From: Ottowia sp. SB7-C50
GTDB taxonomy: Bacteria; Pseudomonadota; Gammaproteobacteria; Burkholderiales; Burkholderiaceae_C
Assembly (NCBI RefSeq): GCF_033110285.1
Contig: NZ_CP136995.1
Span: 62,001 to 126,000 of the forward strand
DNA: 64,000 nucleotides
Direction of reading: 5' to 3'
Positions 9,186 to 18,372 of this stretch are shown here, piece after piece (positions within the stretch are counted from its first letter, which is position 1; the number at the start of each line of letters is the position of its first letter). Below the pieces are notes generated by a model. The model worked only from the letters and a program-made list of their open reading frames with translations, ran no database searches and was not told the origin of the DNA. Position numbers and translations under genes: made by a program.

Positions 9186-9905
9186 TCAAAAGCGCACACC
9201 GACGCTCAATCGCCACTGGTCGTCGGCCGTGAAGTTGGTCTTCGGGTCGTAGGCCAGGCGCGCAAACCAGCGTGGCCAGTCGTGCGTGGCGGTGAAGCCG
9301 GCGCGCGTGATCATCTGGCCGTCCACCCGGCCGCGCTTGAGCAATGCATCGAGCGTCAGCCGGTGGCCTTCCGCCAGCGGCTGGCGCCAGGTCAGGTGAA
9401 GGTGGCGCTGGTCGGGGTTCTGCCGGTTGTCGCGGATGAAGCTGGCCGTCAGGCTGCGGCCGTCGTCGGCGCGCCAGGCGGCCATCAGCGTCCACGCGTC
9501 GTTGGGGTCGAAGTTGAGGTTGTAGTACGGCCGCAGGTTGGTGCGCCCCAGCCCCGCGCCCAGCACCCAGGTCTGGCCGGCCTCGACGTTGACGCTGCCG
9601 CCCACGAAGCCGCCGCTGGCGTACTGGATGGACGGCTGCACGCGCACCACGCTGCCAAAGCTGTGGTCCCAGCCCAGCCGCGTCTGCGCCACGTCCAGCC
9701 CCGCCGCGCGAAAGTGGCCGATCCACGCGTTGCCCCAATCACCGCTGGCGCGCAGGTTGGTGTCCACGCCCCAGCCGGCGGTGCTGAAGCGGTAGGCGCC
9801 CAGCGTCAGCTTGAAGGCCGGTTCGTCGGCCGCACGGGCCGGGGTGGCGATGCCTGCGGCGCTCCACGCGAGCAGCAGGCAGGCCCTCATTACTCCTGAT
9901 TTCAT
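9186..9905 (-). CDS. Putative outer-membrane beta-barrel protein of the czc efflux operon
   Basis: The product has 239 residues from the ATG at 9905; a GTG at 9917 is an alternative start. A signal peptide (VMRACLLLAWSAAGIATPARA) is followed by alternating amphipathic strands (FKLTLGAYRFSTAGWG, WVLGAGLGRTNLRPYYNLNF) and a C-terminal SVGVRF ending in Phe, the pattern of barrel proteins. It lies just after czcA on the same strand, so co-transcription and a role in metal efflux or envelope adaptation are inferred. I do not recognise a named family. Confidence 0.6.
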   Translation of the reverse strand: MKSGVMRACLLLAWSAAGIATPARAADEPAFKLTLGAYRFSTAGWGVDTNLRASGDWGNAWIGHFRAAGLDVAQTRLGWDHSFGSVVRVQPSIQYASGGFVGGSVNVEAGQTWVLGAGLGRTNLRPYYNLNFDPNDAWTLMAAWRADDGRSLTASFIRDNRQNPDQRHLHLTWRQPLAEGHRLTLDALLKRGRVDGQMITRAGFTATHDWPRWFARLAYDPKTNFTADDQWRLSVGVRF

Positions 9906-9920
9906 AGCTGCGTGCACTGA

Positions 9921-12900
9921 TCAGGCCAGCGCTGCCTGCTCTTTTGGCTTCTTTTCGCCAAACCACGCCACGTACAGCGCCGGCAACACCACCAGCGTCA
10001 GCAGGCAGGCCGTGACCAGCCCGCCGATGATGACGATGGCCAGCGGGCGCTGCGTCTCGGCGCCGATGTCGCGCGACAGCGCCATCGGCAGCATGCCCAG
10101 CGCGGCCAGCATCGCCGTCATCAGCACGGTGCGCAGGCGCTGCATGCTGCCCAGCCGCGCCGCGTCCTCGGCCGAGTTGCCGGCTTCGCGCAGCTGCTGG
10201 AACACCGACAGCATCACCACCCCGTTCAGCACCGCCTGCCCCGACAGCGCGATGAAGCCGATGGCCGCCGACACCGACAGCGGAATCGACAGCGCCCACA
10301 GCGCCACGAAGCCGCCGATCAGCGCCAGCGGCACGTTCAGCAGGATCAGCGCCGCCATCTTGAACGACTTGAAGGCGTCGAACAGCAGCACAAAGATCAG
10401 CAGCAGCGAGATCGGCACCACCACCGACAGCCGCTTCATGGCGCGTTCCTGGTTTTCGAACTCGCCCGACCACGTCACCGCATAGCCGCGCGGCAGCTTG
10501 ACGTTCTGCTCCACGCGCGCCTGCATGTCGTGCACCACCGACCCCATGTCGCGGTCCTTGATGAAGATGCCGATGGCCATGGTGCGGCGGCCGTTCTCGC
10601 GCGCGATGTTCATGGCGCCGCTGGTTTCCTTCAGCCGCGCCACGTTGCCCAGCGGCACCGATCCGCCGTCGGGCGTGGGCACCAGCGTCTGCGGCAGGCG
10701 CGCGATGCCGCGCCGGTCTTCCGGCAGCCGCACCGCCACGGCAAACTTGCGCTCGCCCTCCCAGATCTGCGTGGCGGCCTTGCCGGCCAGCGCGGTCTCG
10801 ATCACGTCCTGCACGTCCTGGATGTTCAGGCCCAGACGTCCCGCCGCCTCGCGGTCGATCTCGATCTGCAGTTGCGGCAGCTCGCCCAGGCGGTCAATTT
10901 CGGCGCGGTACACACCGGGCACGCGGCGAATCTGGGTCTCGATCTCTTCCGTGACGTGACGCAGCTCGGTCAGGTCGTCGCCCGACACCTTGATGACGAT
11001 CTGGCCGTCGATCTGCGAAATCGATTCGAGCACGTTGTCGCGGATCGGTTGCGAGAAGGTGGGCTCCATGCCCGGAATGGCCGACACCGCGCGGTCCATC
11101 TCCTCGATGAGCCGCTCCTTGGTCAGGCCCTTGCGCCATTCCTCGGCGGGTTTCACGTCGACAAACACCTCGGCCATGCTGATCGTCTTGGGGTCGGTGC
11201 CGTCTTCTGGCTGGCCCGCCTTGGACACCGCCGTGCGCACCTCGGGCACCGTGAGCAGGGCCTTGCGCACCGTGTGCAGCGTGTTGGCCGCCTCGGCGTT
11301 GGAGATGCTGGAGGGCAGGCGCACGTTGACCCAGATGGTGCCCTCGTTCAGCTCGGGCAAAAACTCCGACCCCAGCCGCGCCGCCACGCCCATCGACAGC
11401 GCAAACGCCACCACCGCGCCAATCATCACCTTGCGCCGGTTGTCCAGCGCCCACAGCAGCACCGGGCGATACACGCGCTTGCACCAGTCCACCAGGCGGT
11501 TGTCGTGGTGCGGCAGCTTGCGGCGCAGCATCCAGTACGCCAGCAGCGGCACCAGCGTCAGCGAAAAGATCAGCGAGCCGACCAGCGCCGTGGTGACCGA
11601 CAGCGCCATCGGCTGGAAGATGCGGCCTTCATGCCGCTGCAGCGCAAAGATGGGAATGTGCGCGGCGATGATGATGAGCATGGAAAAAAGCGTGGGACGG
11701 CCCACCTCGGTCGCGGCTTCCGTGATGACTTCGCGCCGCTCCTCGTCGCGCATGCCTTCGCCCTTTTCGGCCAGGCGGTGCATGATGTTCTCGATCACGA
11801 TCACCGCGCCGTCCACGATGATGCCGAAGTCCATCGCTCCCAGGCTCAGCAGGTTGGCCGGCACGCCCATGATCTTCAGGCCCAGAAACGTGGCCAGCAG
11901 CGACAGCGGAATGATCACCACCACCGCCAGGCTGGCGCGGAAGTTGGACAGGAACAGGTACAGCACCAGCGACACCAGCAGCGCGCCTTCCACCAGGTTG
12001 CGGAACACGGTGGACAGCGTCTTGCCCATCAGCCAGGTGCGGTCGTAGTAAGGCACGATCTGCACGCCGCGCGGCAGGCCGCGGTCGTTCAGGCGCTCGA
12101 TGGTGGCCTTCACGCCCTTGAGCACCACGCTCGGGTTCTCGCCCTTGCGCATGACCACGATGCCGGTCACCACGTCGTCGATGTCGTCCTGGCCCACCGT
12201 GCCCAGGCGCGGCACGGCGCCGACCCTGACGTCCGCCACATCGCGCACCAGCACCGCCGTGCCGTTCTGCGCCTTGATGGCGATGCGGCCAATGTCGTCG
12301 GGCGACTGCAAAAAGCCGATGCCGCGGATGGCGTACTGCTGCGCGCCCTGCGCCACGTAGCTGCCGCCCGCGTTGGCGTTGCCGCGCCCCAGCGCGTCCA
12401 GCAGGTTCTGCAGCGTCAGCTTGTGCGCGCGCAGCTTTTCCAGATCGGGCTGCACCTCGTACTGCTTGATGAAGCCGCCCATCGCCACCACGTCGGCCAC
12501 GCCCGGCACCTGGCGCAGGGCGCGCTCGACCACCCAGTCCTCGATGGTGCGCAGCTCGGTCGTGGTCTTGCCGTCGCCCACCAGGCGGTAACGCATGATC
12601 TCGCCCACCGGCGTGGCGTTGGGGGCGATGTTGGCCTCCACGCCCGGCGGCAGGTCGACGCCGCGCAGGCGCTCGTTCACCTGCGCGCGTACCTGCAGCA
12701 CGTCGGCCTTGTCGTCGTACGTGACCACGGTGAACGACAGGCCGAACTGCGTGTGCGAGAACACGCGGATGGAACTGGGCAGGCCCGACAGCGCCACCTC
12801 GATCGGCAGCGTGACCTGCTTTTCCACTTCTTCGGCCGCGTGGCCGGGGTAAAGCGCGATCACCGTCACCTGCGTGTCGGTGACGTCGGGAAACGCCTCC

Positions 12901-13004
12901 ACCGACAGGTTCTGGAACGCGATGATGCCCGCCATGGCGAACAGCAGCGTGCCCAGCACGATGAACAGCGGCTGGTGCAGCGCGTAGTGGATCAGCTTTC
13001 TCAT
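9921..13004 (-). CDS. czcA: CzcA/CusA-family heavy-metal efflux RND pump
   Basis: This inner-membrane proton/metal antiporter of 1027 residues expels metal ions through a CzcCBA tripartite complex. Family features are the N-terminal HQPLFIVLGTLLFAMAG helix, SVEAFPDVTDTQV, and the TM4 motif DFGIIVDGAVIVIEN. That motif has the D-F-G-x3-D-G-A-x3-E-N pattern of divalent-cation (Co/Zn/Cd, or Ni/Co) HME-RND pumps rather than the Cu/Ag group. The two-fold topology (TM1, large periplasmic loop, TM2-6, repeated) is visible. The start codon overlaps the czcB stop by 4 bp. Its last residues and stop are in a Comamonadaceae repeat. Confidence 0.92.
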   Translation of the reverse strand: MRKLIHYALHQPLFIVLGTLLFAMAGIIAFQNLSVEAFPDVTDTQVTVIALYPGHAAEEVEKQVTLPIEVALSGLPSSIRVFSHTQFGLSFTVVTYDDKADVLQVRAQVNERLRGVDLPPGVEANIAPNATPVGEIMRYRLVGDGKTTTELRTIEDWVVERALRQVPGVADVVAMGGFIKQYEVQPDLEKLRAHKLTLQNLLDALGRGNANAGGSYVAQGAQQYAIRGIGFLQSPDDIGRIAIKAQNGTAVLVRDVADVRVGAVPRLGTVGQDDIDDVVTGIVVMRKGENPSVVLKGVKATIERLNDRGLPRGVQIVPYYDRTWLMGKTLSTVFRNLVEGALLVSLVLYLFLSNFRASLAVVVIIPLSLLATFLGLKIMGVPANLLSLGAMDFGIIVDGAVIVIENIMHRLAEKGEGMRDEERREVITEAATEVGRPTLFSMLIIIAAHIPIFALQRHEGRIFQPMALSVTTALVGSLIFSLTLVPLLAYWMLRRKLPHHDNRLVDWCKRVYRPVLLWALDNRRKVMIGAVVAFALSMGVAARLGSEFLPELNEGTIWVNVRLPSSISNAEAANTLHTVRKALLTVPEVRTAVSKAGQPEDGTDPKTISMAEVFVDVKPAEEWRKGLTKERLIEEMDRAVSAIPGMEPTFSQPIRDNVLESISQIDGQIVIKVSGDDLTELRHVTEEIETQIRRVPGVYRAEIDRLGELPQLQIEIDREAAGRLGLNIQDVQDVIETALAGKAATQIWEGERKFAVAVRLPEDRRGIARLPQTLVPTPDGGSVPLGNVARLKETSGAMNIARENGRRTMAIGIFIKDRDMGSVVHDMQARVEQNVKLPRGYAVTWSGEFENQERAMKRLSVVVPISLLLIFVLLFDAFKSFKMAALILLNVPLALIGGFVALWALSIPLSVSAAIGFIALSGQAVLNGVVMLSVFQQLREAGNSAEDAARLGSMQRLRTVLMTAMLAALGMLPMALSRDIGAETQRPLAIVIIGGLVTACLLTLVVLPALYVAWFGEKKPKEQAALA

Positions 13005-14233
13005 GACGCGGACCGCTCGCTGGCAGCGCTGGCCGGGGGCTGGGCGGCGGGCGTGGCGCCCGACGCACCGGGTGCGGGCGCGCTGGCCTCCTGCTCGGCC
13101 AGGCGGAACTGGCGCAGCAGCAGCAGCGCGTTCTCGCTCACCACCTTTTCACCGGGGCGGATGCCGCTGGTCACGATGACGTCGCGCGCGCCTTCCTCGC
13201 TGGTGTCCACCAGCCGCCGCTCGAACACGCCGGGGCTGGTCTGCACCACCACCCAGTGCTCGGCGCCGCGCAGCGTCACCGCGCTGGCCGGCACCGACAC
13301 GCCGCGCTGGTGCGCGCGCTCGATCAGCGCCGTGCCCAGCATCTCGGCCTTCAGGCGCCGCTCGGGGTTGTCGACCACGCCGCGGATCTTGATGGTGCGC
13401 GTGCCGGGGTCGATCACGTCGGCCGCCGCCGTCACGCGCGCCTCGAACGGAATGTCGGGCAGCGCCGCCAGCCGCAGCACAAAGGTCTGGCCGGGGCGCA
13501 GCGCCTCCACGTCCATGTCGCGCGCGTCCACCTGCACCCACAGCGTGGTCGGGTCGGTCAGGGTGAACAGCGGCGGCGTGGCCGGGCCGTACTGGTCGGG
13601 GCGCAGTTCCTGGCCGGGGTTGATGTTGCGCTCGACCACCACGCCGCCGATGCCGGCGCGGATGGCCAGTTGCTGGTTCACCGCCGCGCCGCCGCCGTAC
13701 ATGCGGGTGCGCGCACTGGCGCGGGCCACCTCGGCGCGGGCGCGCGCGGCGTCGCCTTCGGCCTGTTCCACGTCCTTGCGCGCGGCAATGCCCAGTTGGT
13801 ACAGCTCGCGCTGGCGCGCCAGCGCCTTGGCGGCCACGCTGGCGTCGGCCTCGGCCTTGGCGGTGTCGGCCTGCGCCACGGCGAAATCGGGCGAGGCCAG
13901 GTCGGCCAGCACCGCACCCGCCGCCACGCGCTGGCCGACGTCGACGCGAATCGCGCCCACGCGGCCGGCAAACGGCGGGTAGATGCGCTGCGTGCGCGAC
14001 TCGTCCCACACCAGGCGCGCCGGCAGCTGCGCGGGCACGCTGGTCACCTGCTCGGCGGCGGCGGTCTCGATCAGCTTGAGCTGCGGGTGATCGGGCGGGT
14101 AGCGCAGTTGCTTGCCCTGCAGGATGGGGGCCGGCGGCTCAGGCGGCAGCGGCGGCGCTTCTCGGCCGCACCCGGCCAGCAGGCAGGCGGCGGCCAGCAC
14201 CGAAAGAAGGGGGGAGGGCAGAGGCAGGCGCAT
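13001..14233 (-). CDS. czcB: CzcB-type periplasmic adaptor (membrane fusion lipoprotein)
   Basis: The 410-residue adaptor connects the RND pump to the outer-membrane channel. A lipoprotein signal is seen (LAAACLLAGCGRE, lipidated Cys at about 22). A barrel-sandwich half PPFAGRVGAIRVDVGQRVAAG precedes a helical hairpin rich in Ala/Glu/Arg (residues about 120-190). After it come VERNINPGQELRPD, the beta-barrel and membrane-proximal segments (GVSVPASAVTLRGAEHWV, GIRPGEKVVSENALLL) and a low-complexity Pro/Ala/Ser tail. The ATG at 14233 begins the signal; the open frame extending upstream is antisense shadow. Order C-B-A is standard. Confidence 0.9.
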   Translation of the reverse strand: MRLPLPSPLLSVLAAACLLAGCGREAPPLPPEPPAPILQGKQLRYPPDHPQLKLIETAAAEQVTSVPAQLPARLVWDESRTQRIYPPFAGRVGAIRVDVGQRVAAGAVLADLASPDFAVAQADTAKAEADASVAAKALARQRELYQLGIAARKDVEQAEGDAARARAEVARASARTRMYGGGAAVNQQLAIRAGIGGVVVERNINPGQELRPDQYGPATPPLFTLTDPTTLWVQVDARDMDVEALRPGQTFVLRLAALPDIPFEARVTAAADVIDPGTRTIKIRGVVDNPERRLKAEMLGTALIERAHQRGVSVPASAVTLRGAEHWVVVQTSPGVFERRLVDTSEEGARDVIVTSGIRPGEKVVSENALLLLRQFRLAEQEASAPAPGASGATPAAQPPASAASERSAS

Positions 14234-14238
14234 GAACG

Positions 14239-15519
14239 TCAGGGCAGTCGTTGGGCGATGAATTCGGGTGGCAGCGGCTGGGCGCGCAGCTGCCAGGCGG
14301 CCGCCGCCTTGGCCGCGTCGACGCGCGTGCCCAGCGCGTCCAGCAGCGTCGCGCGCAGCGTGCGGCGCGCGTCCAGCAGGTCGGTCAGGGGCAGGGCGCC
14401 CTTCTGGTAGGCGATTTCGGCCGACTGGGCCACTTCGCGCGCACGCGGCAGCACGTCGGTTTCGTAGTGGCGCGCGCGGGCCAGCGCGGTGGCCGCTTCC
14501 AGCTGCAGGCGGCGCAGGTCGGCGGCGGCGCCGCGGCGGGTTTTTTCCAGCTGGTCCTCGGCCTGGCGCAGCTGGGCCAGCGCGCGGCCGATCTCGCCCT
14601 GGTAGTCGTAGCCCCAGGTCAGCGGCATCTGCGCGCGCAGCTCCACCAGCCGGTTGCTGGTGCCGGGGTAATGGTCGAACGAGGCGCCGACCGTGACGTC
14701 GGACCGGCGCAGCGCACGCGCGCTGTCGACCGCCGCCTGCGCCGCGCGCACGCGGGCCTGGGCGGCGCGCACGTCGGCGCGGCCTTCCAGCAGCAGCGCC
14801 AGGTCGGCGTCGCCCGGCGCGGGCGGCGTGGGCCAGCCGCCCTCCACGGCCAGGCGCTCGGCCTGCGGCATGCGGCCCACCAGCTGCGCCAGCACCAGGG
14901 CGGCGCGCTGTCGGTCCAGCTCGGCGGCCAGGGCGTCGGCGCGCACGCGCTCGGCCTCGATCTCGATGCGGTTGGCGTCCTGGCGCGCCAGGTCGCCGGC
15001 GCGCACGCGGCGCCCGGCGGTGTCGGCCAGCTGGCGCGCATCGCCCACCAGCGCCTGCATCAATTCCAGCTTCTGCTGCGCGGCCAGCAGGTCGTAGAAG
15101 CCACCCTGCGTGGCCAGCAGCTGCTGCACCACCACGTCCTGCAGGTCTTCCTGCGCGGCGCCCACCGCCTCGTGGGCGGCGCGGGTGCGCAGGGCGCGCT
15201 TGTCGCCGCGCTCCCAGGTCCAGTCCAGGCCGACGCCCTTGTCGAGCCGCTTGCGCGTCAGCAGCGGGCCGGCGCCAATGCCGTGCTGCAAATCGATCGA
15301 CGACACCTTGGCCGACAGCACCGGCAGCGGCGCGTGGTTGGCCGCCAAAATGTCGGCGCGCGCCGCCTCCAGCCCGCCGCGGGCGATGGCCACGTCGAGG
15401 TTGGCGCGCGCCTCCTGCAGCGCCTGCGGCAGCGTGAGCGACTGCGCAGCCGCCGGCAGGGCCACGGCCAGCCAGGCGCACGCGCACAATAGCGATCTGG
15501 TGAATCTGCTTTCCAACAT
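14239..15519 (-). CDS. czcC: CzcC-type outer-membrane efflux channel (TolC family)
   Basis: The 426-residue TolC-family protein has a signal peptide (SLLCACAWLAVALPAAAQS) and two long helical repeats starting SLTLPQALQEARANLDVAIARGGLEAA and ending with YQKGALPLTDLLDARRTL, the typical OEP motif. It forms the outer-membrane exit of the Czc complex. It is the promoter-proximal gene of the czcCBA operon, divergent from the response-regulator gene 67 bp away, so the shared intergenic region should hold the controlled promoter. Confidence 0.88.
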   Translation of the reverse strand: MLESRFTRSLLCACAWLAVALPAAAQSLTLPQALQEARANLDVAIARGGLEAARADILAANHAPLPVLSAKVSSIDLQHGIGAGPLLTRKRLDKGVGLDWTWERGDKRALRTRAAHEAVGAAQEDLQDVVVQQLLATQGGFYDLLAAQQKLELMQALVGDARQLADTAGRRVRAGDLARQDANRIEIEAERVRADALAAELDRQRAALVLAQLVGRMPQAERLAVEGGWPTPPAPGDADLALLLEGRADVRAAQARVRAAQAAVDSARALRRSDVTVGASFDHYPGTSNRLVELRAQMPLTWGYDYQGEIGRALAQLRQAEDQLEKTRRGAAADLRRLQLEAATALARARHYETDVLPRAREVAQSAEIAYQKGALPLTDLLDARRTLRATLLDALGTRVDAAKAAAAWQLRAQPLPPEFIAQRLP

Positions 15520-15586
15520 GCGGCTGTTTGTCGCACCGCACCACTGACCGCGACCTGACCAGCGCCCACCGCAAAATCACGTAGCC

Positions 15587-16306
15587 ATGCGCATCCTCCT
15601 CGTCGAAGACGACCCGGTGCTGGCCGACATCGTCCAGCGCAGCCTGCGCGCGCACGGCCACCGCGTGGACGCCGCCGCCGACATGGACACCGCGCGCCTG
15701 TGGTGGCGCACGCAGCCGTTCGACGCCGTGCTGCTGGACCTGAACCTGCCCGCCAGCGCGCACCCGCGCAGCGGCCTGGGCAATGGGCTCGACCTGCTGC
15801 GCGAGGCGCGCGCGCGCGGCGACCGCACCCCGGTCATCGTGCTGACGGCGCGCGACCGCACCGAACAGCGCATCGCCGGCCTGGACGCCGGCGCCGACGA
15901 CTATCTGGGCAAGCCTTTCGAGCTGGCCGAGGTCGAGGCCCGCCTGCGCGCGCTGCTGCGCCGCGCCCACGCCACCGACGACCGGGTGGTGCTGGGCCGC
16001 CTGGTGCTGGACCGCCGCGCGCGCCGCCTGGCGCTGCACGACGCGCCGTGGGAGTTGCCGGCGCGCGAGTTCGAGGTGCTGTGGGAGCTGCTGACCCCGC
16101 CCGGCCGCGTGGTCAGCAAGCGCATGCTGTCCGACAAGCTGTCCGACAACGACGACCCGCTGGGCGACAACGCGCTGGAAGCCTTCATCTCGCGCCTGCG
16201 CAAGAAGCTGGCCGGCAGCGGCGCGCAGATCCGCACCCTGCGCGGGCTGGGCTACCTGATCGAGGCCGACGACGACGACGCCCGCGCCCCGGCGCGGGAC
16301 GACTGA
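15587..16306 (+). CDS. czcR: OmpR/PhoB-family response regulator, divergent from czcCBA
   Basis: The product has 239 residues. The receiver shows acidic LVEDD, phospho-acceptor Asp in AVLLDLNLP, Thr in VIVLTARD and Lys in DDYLGKPFEL. A short insertion (ASAHPRSGLGNGLD) follows the phospho-Asp loop. The winged-helix DNA-binding domain ends LRKKL..IRTLRGLGYLIEA. An acidic tail (DDDDARAPARDD) follows. It is paired with a histidine kinase 5 bp downstream and faces czcC, so metal-responsive control of czcCBA is the likely role. The symbol is by context only. Confidence 0.85.
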   Translation: MRILLVEDDPVLADIVQRSLRAHGHRVDAAADMDTARLWWRTQPFDAVLLDLNLPASAHPRSGLGNGLDLLREARARGDRTPVIVLTARDRTEQRIAGLDAGADDYLGKPFELAEVEARLRALLRRAHATDDRVVLGRLVLDRRARRLALHDAPWELPAREFEVLWELLTPPGRVVSKRMLSDKLSDNDDPLGDNALEAFISRLRKKLAGSGAQIRTLRGLGYLIEADDDDARAPARDD

Positions 16307-16311
16307 GCGCC

Positions 16312-17718
16312 ATGGGCCGGCCGGCATCGCTGCGCACGCGCCTGGTGTGGGGCGTGGCGCTGCCGCTGGTGCTGACCTGGAGCGTCGGCACCGGCGTCGC
16401 GCTGTGGATCGCCAGCCGCTACGTGCACCAGGCCTACGACCGCGCGCTGCTGGACGACGCCTACGCCGTGGCCGCGCAGGTCGAATCCGGCCCCGAAGGC
16501 CCGCAGCTGGCGCTGAGCCAGGCCGAAATGGCGGCGCTGCTGTTTGACCAGACCGAGCAGGAATTCTTCGTCGTGCGCTCGCTCGGCGGCCGGTTCCTGG
16601 CGGGGCACGGCTCGGTGCCGCAGGCGCCGCTGCCGGCGCTGGGCCACGTCTTCCACGACGACAGCATCCACGGCCGCGCGGTGCGCATGGTCAGCCTGCG
16701 GCGCAAGGCCAGCGACACCTTCGTCGTCGTGATGGCGCAGACCATCGGCGGCCGGCGCGCGCTGCTGCGCGAGCTGGTGCTGTATTCGGCCGCCGCCCAG
16801 GCCGTGCTGCTGGCCCTGCTGGTGGTGTGGCTGCGCAGCGGCATCGGGCGCCAGTTGCGGCCGCTGGCCCGGCTGGAAGACGCGGTGGACCAGCGCGACG
16901 CCGACGACCTGTCGCCCCTGCCCGCGCCGCTGGCCGCCGCCGCGCCCACGCGCGACATCGCGCGATTGGGCCATTCGATCAATTCGCTGCTGGCGCGGCT
17001 GCGCGACAGCCTGGCGGCGCAGCGCGAATTCAGCGGCAACGTGGCGCACGAGCTGCGCACGCCGCTGGCCGGCATCCGCGCGCAGGCCGAATACGCGCTG
17101 TCGCAGGACGACCCGGCGCAGTGGCGCGCGCAGCTGCAGGGCATCCTGCGCAGCCAGGCGCGCGCCAGCCACTGCGTCGACCAGCTGCTGGCGCTGGCGC
17201 GCGCCGACGAGGCCCGCGCCGCCCTGCAGCTGAAGGCCGTGCCGCTGCATGATCTGGCGCGCGAGGTGCTGCTGCGCTGGCTGCCGCGCGCCGACGCCGC
17301 CGGCGCCGACCTGGGCGCCAGCGGGCTCGACACGCCGGTGTGGGTGCGCGCCGACGCCCTGCTGCTGGAGGGCGTGCTCGACAACCTGATCGACAACGCG
17401 CTGCGCTACGCCACCACCGGCGCCGCGCCGCGCATCACGCTGCTGCTGTCGGCGCAGGGCGACGCCGCCACGCTGGAAGTGCAGGACAACGGCCCCGGCA
17501 TGCCGCCCGACGAGCGTACGCTGGCGCTGGCGCGCGGCGTGCAGGGCGCCGACGGGTGCGCGCTGGGGCAGGGGGCGGGGCTGGGGCTGGCGATCGTGCA
17601 GCGCTACGCCCAGCTGCTGGACGCGCACTTCGAACTGGACGCCACGCCCGGCGGCGGGCTGGCGGCGCGCTTCACGCTGCCGCTGACGCAGCCCGCGGGC
17701 GCAGGCGCGATGAGCTGA
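16312..17718 (+). CDS. czcS: Sensor histidine kinase, partner of the czc-linked regulator
   Basis: The 468-residue membrane kinase has TM1 at about 14-36, a periplasmic domain of about 130 residues (FVVRSLGGRFLAGHG), TM2 (LVLYSAAAQAVLLALLVVWL) and a HAMP-like linker. The H box is GNVAHELRTPLAGI, the N box LDNLIDNALRYA, and the ATP lid DNGPGMPPDE with GQGAGLGLAIVQRY. This is the QseC/TctE-like layout. The signal is presumably the periplasmic metal ion exported by CzcCBA, but no ligand site is obvious. Its stop abuts the hemerythrin gene on the other strand. Confidence 0.87.
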   Translation: MGRPASLRTRLVWGVALPLVLTWSVGTGVALWIASRYVHQAYDRALLDDAYAVAAQVESGPEGPQLALSQAEMAALLFDQTEQEFFVVRSLGGRFLAGHGSVPQAPLPALGHVFHDDSIHGRAVRMVSLRRKASDTFVVVMAQTIGGRRALLRELVLYSAAAQAVLLALLVVWLRSGIGRQLRPLARLEDAVDQRDADDLSPLPAPLAAAAPTRDIARLGHSINSLLARLRDSLAAQREFSGNVAHELRTPLAGIRAQAEYALSQDDPAQWRAQLQGILRSQARASHCVDQLLALARADEARAALQLKAVPLHDLAREVLLRWLPRADAAGADLGASGLDTPVWVRADALLLEGVLDNLIDNALRYATTGAAPRITLLLSAQGDAATLEVQDNGPGMPPDERTLALARGVQGADGCALGQGAGLGLAIVQRYAQLLDAHFELDATPGGGLAARFTLPLTQPAGAGAMS

Positions 17719-18303
17719 TCAGCCGCCGCCCAGGCCGATGGGCGCCGGGGCGTTCATCACGATGCGGGTGAACAGCTGCTCGTACACCGGGTCGGGCTTG
17801 TACTTGCCGGTCAGCGGGTCGCAGTTCTTCTCGAACTCGGCGTCCAGCTCTTTCCAGTCGGCTTCGGTCAGCGTGCGCTCGGCCTCGGGCAGGATCACCG
17901 ATTCTTCGAGCCGCATGTGCTCCAGGTACTGGCTGACGTACTTGGTGAATTCGTGCAGGAAGACCTGCTTGCGCGACTCGCCCATCAGTTCCCAGCCCAG
18001 CAGCAGGTGCTGGATGTCGCGCACGGCGATTTCGGTGTACTGGTGGTCGCGGTCCAGCCGGGCAATGGCGTCGGCCGTGTGGGGCGACGCCTTCTTGACG
18101 CGGGGAAACAGCAGCTCGGTCTCTTTCGGGTGGTGCAACCGCTCGGGAAACTCGTCGATGTAGAACAGCATCGCCCGCAGCACGTCGAAGAAGTTCTTCG
18201 GGTTGTCCTGCGGCCCGCGGTCGACCATCATGCGCATCGATTGCAGCATGGCTGCCAGCGACGAATGCTCGTCGCGGATGATCTCCAGACTCCGGTGCCT
18301 CAT
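17719..18303 (-). CDS. Hemerythrin-domain protein
   Basis: This 194-residue four-helix protein with a non-heme diiron site is expected to bind oxygen or nitric oxide, or to sense iron. Ligand motifs are visible in order: IIRDEHSSLAAML, RLHHPKETELLFP (H-H-P-K-E), RDHQYTE, and QYLEHMRLEESVILP (H-x4-E). Such proteins are about 150-200 residues in Burkholderiales. It is transcribed toward the kinase gene with no gap. It lies beside metal genes, but a direct link to them is inference. Function remains general. Confidence 0.85.
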   Translation of the reverse strand: MRHRSLEIIRDEHSSLAAMLQSMRMMVDRGPQDNPKNFFDVLRAMLFYIDEFPERLHHPKETELLFPRVKKASPHTADAIARLDRDHQYTEIAVRDIQHLLLGWELMGESRKQVFLHEFTKYVSQYLEHMRLEESVILPEAERTLTEADWKELDAEFEKNCDPLTGKYKPDPVYEQLFTRIVMNAPAPIGLGGG

Positions 18304-18372
18304 GATGCGTCTCTCCAGTATTCGGTCAGCCCAAAGTGTAAGTGTCGCGTGCGGCGCCCGGCATGATGTGAG

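Noticed and set aside
10530-13982. Very long open frame opposite czcA and czcB
   Set aside because: It is antisense to two well-recognised genes, is His/Arg/Gln-rich with no family motif, and reflects the codon bias of a GC-rich genome.
14234-16327. Extension of the czcB frame upstream into czcC and the regulator gene
   Set aside because: The lipoprotein signal at 14233 marks the true start; the upstream part is a low-complexity shadow of other genes.
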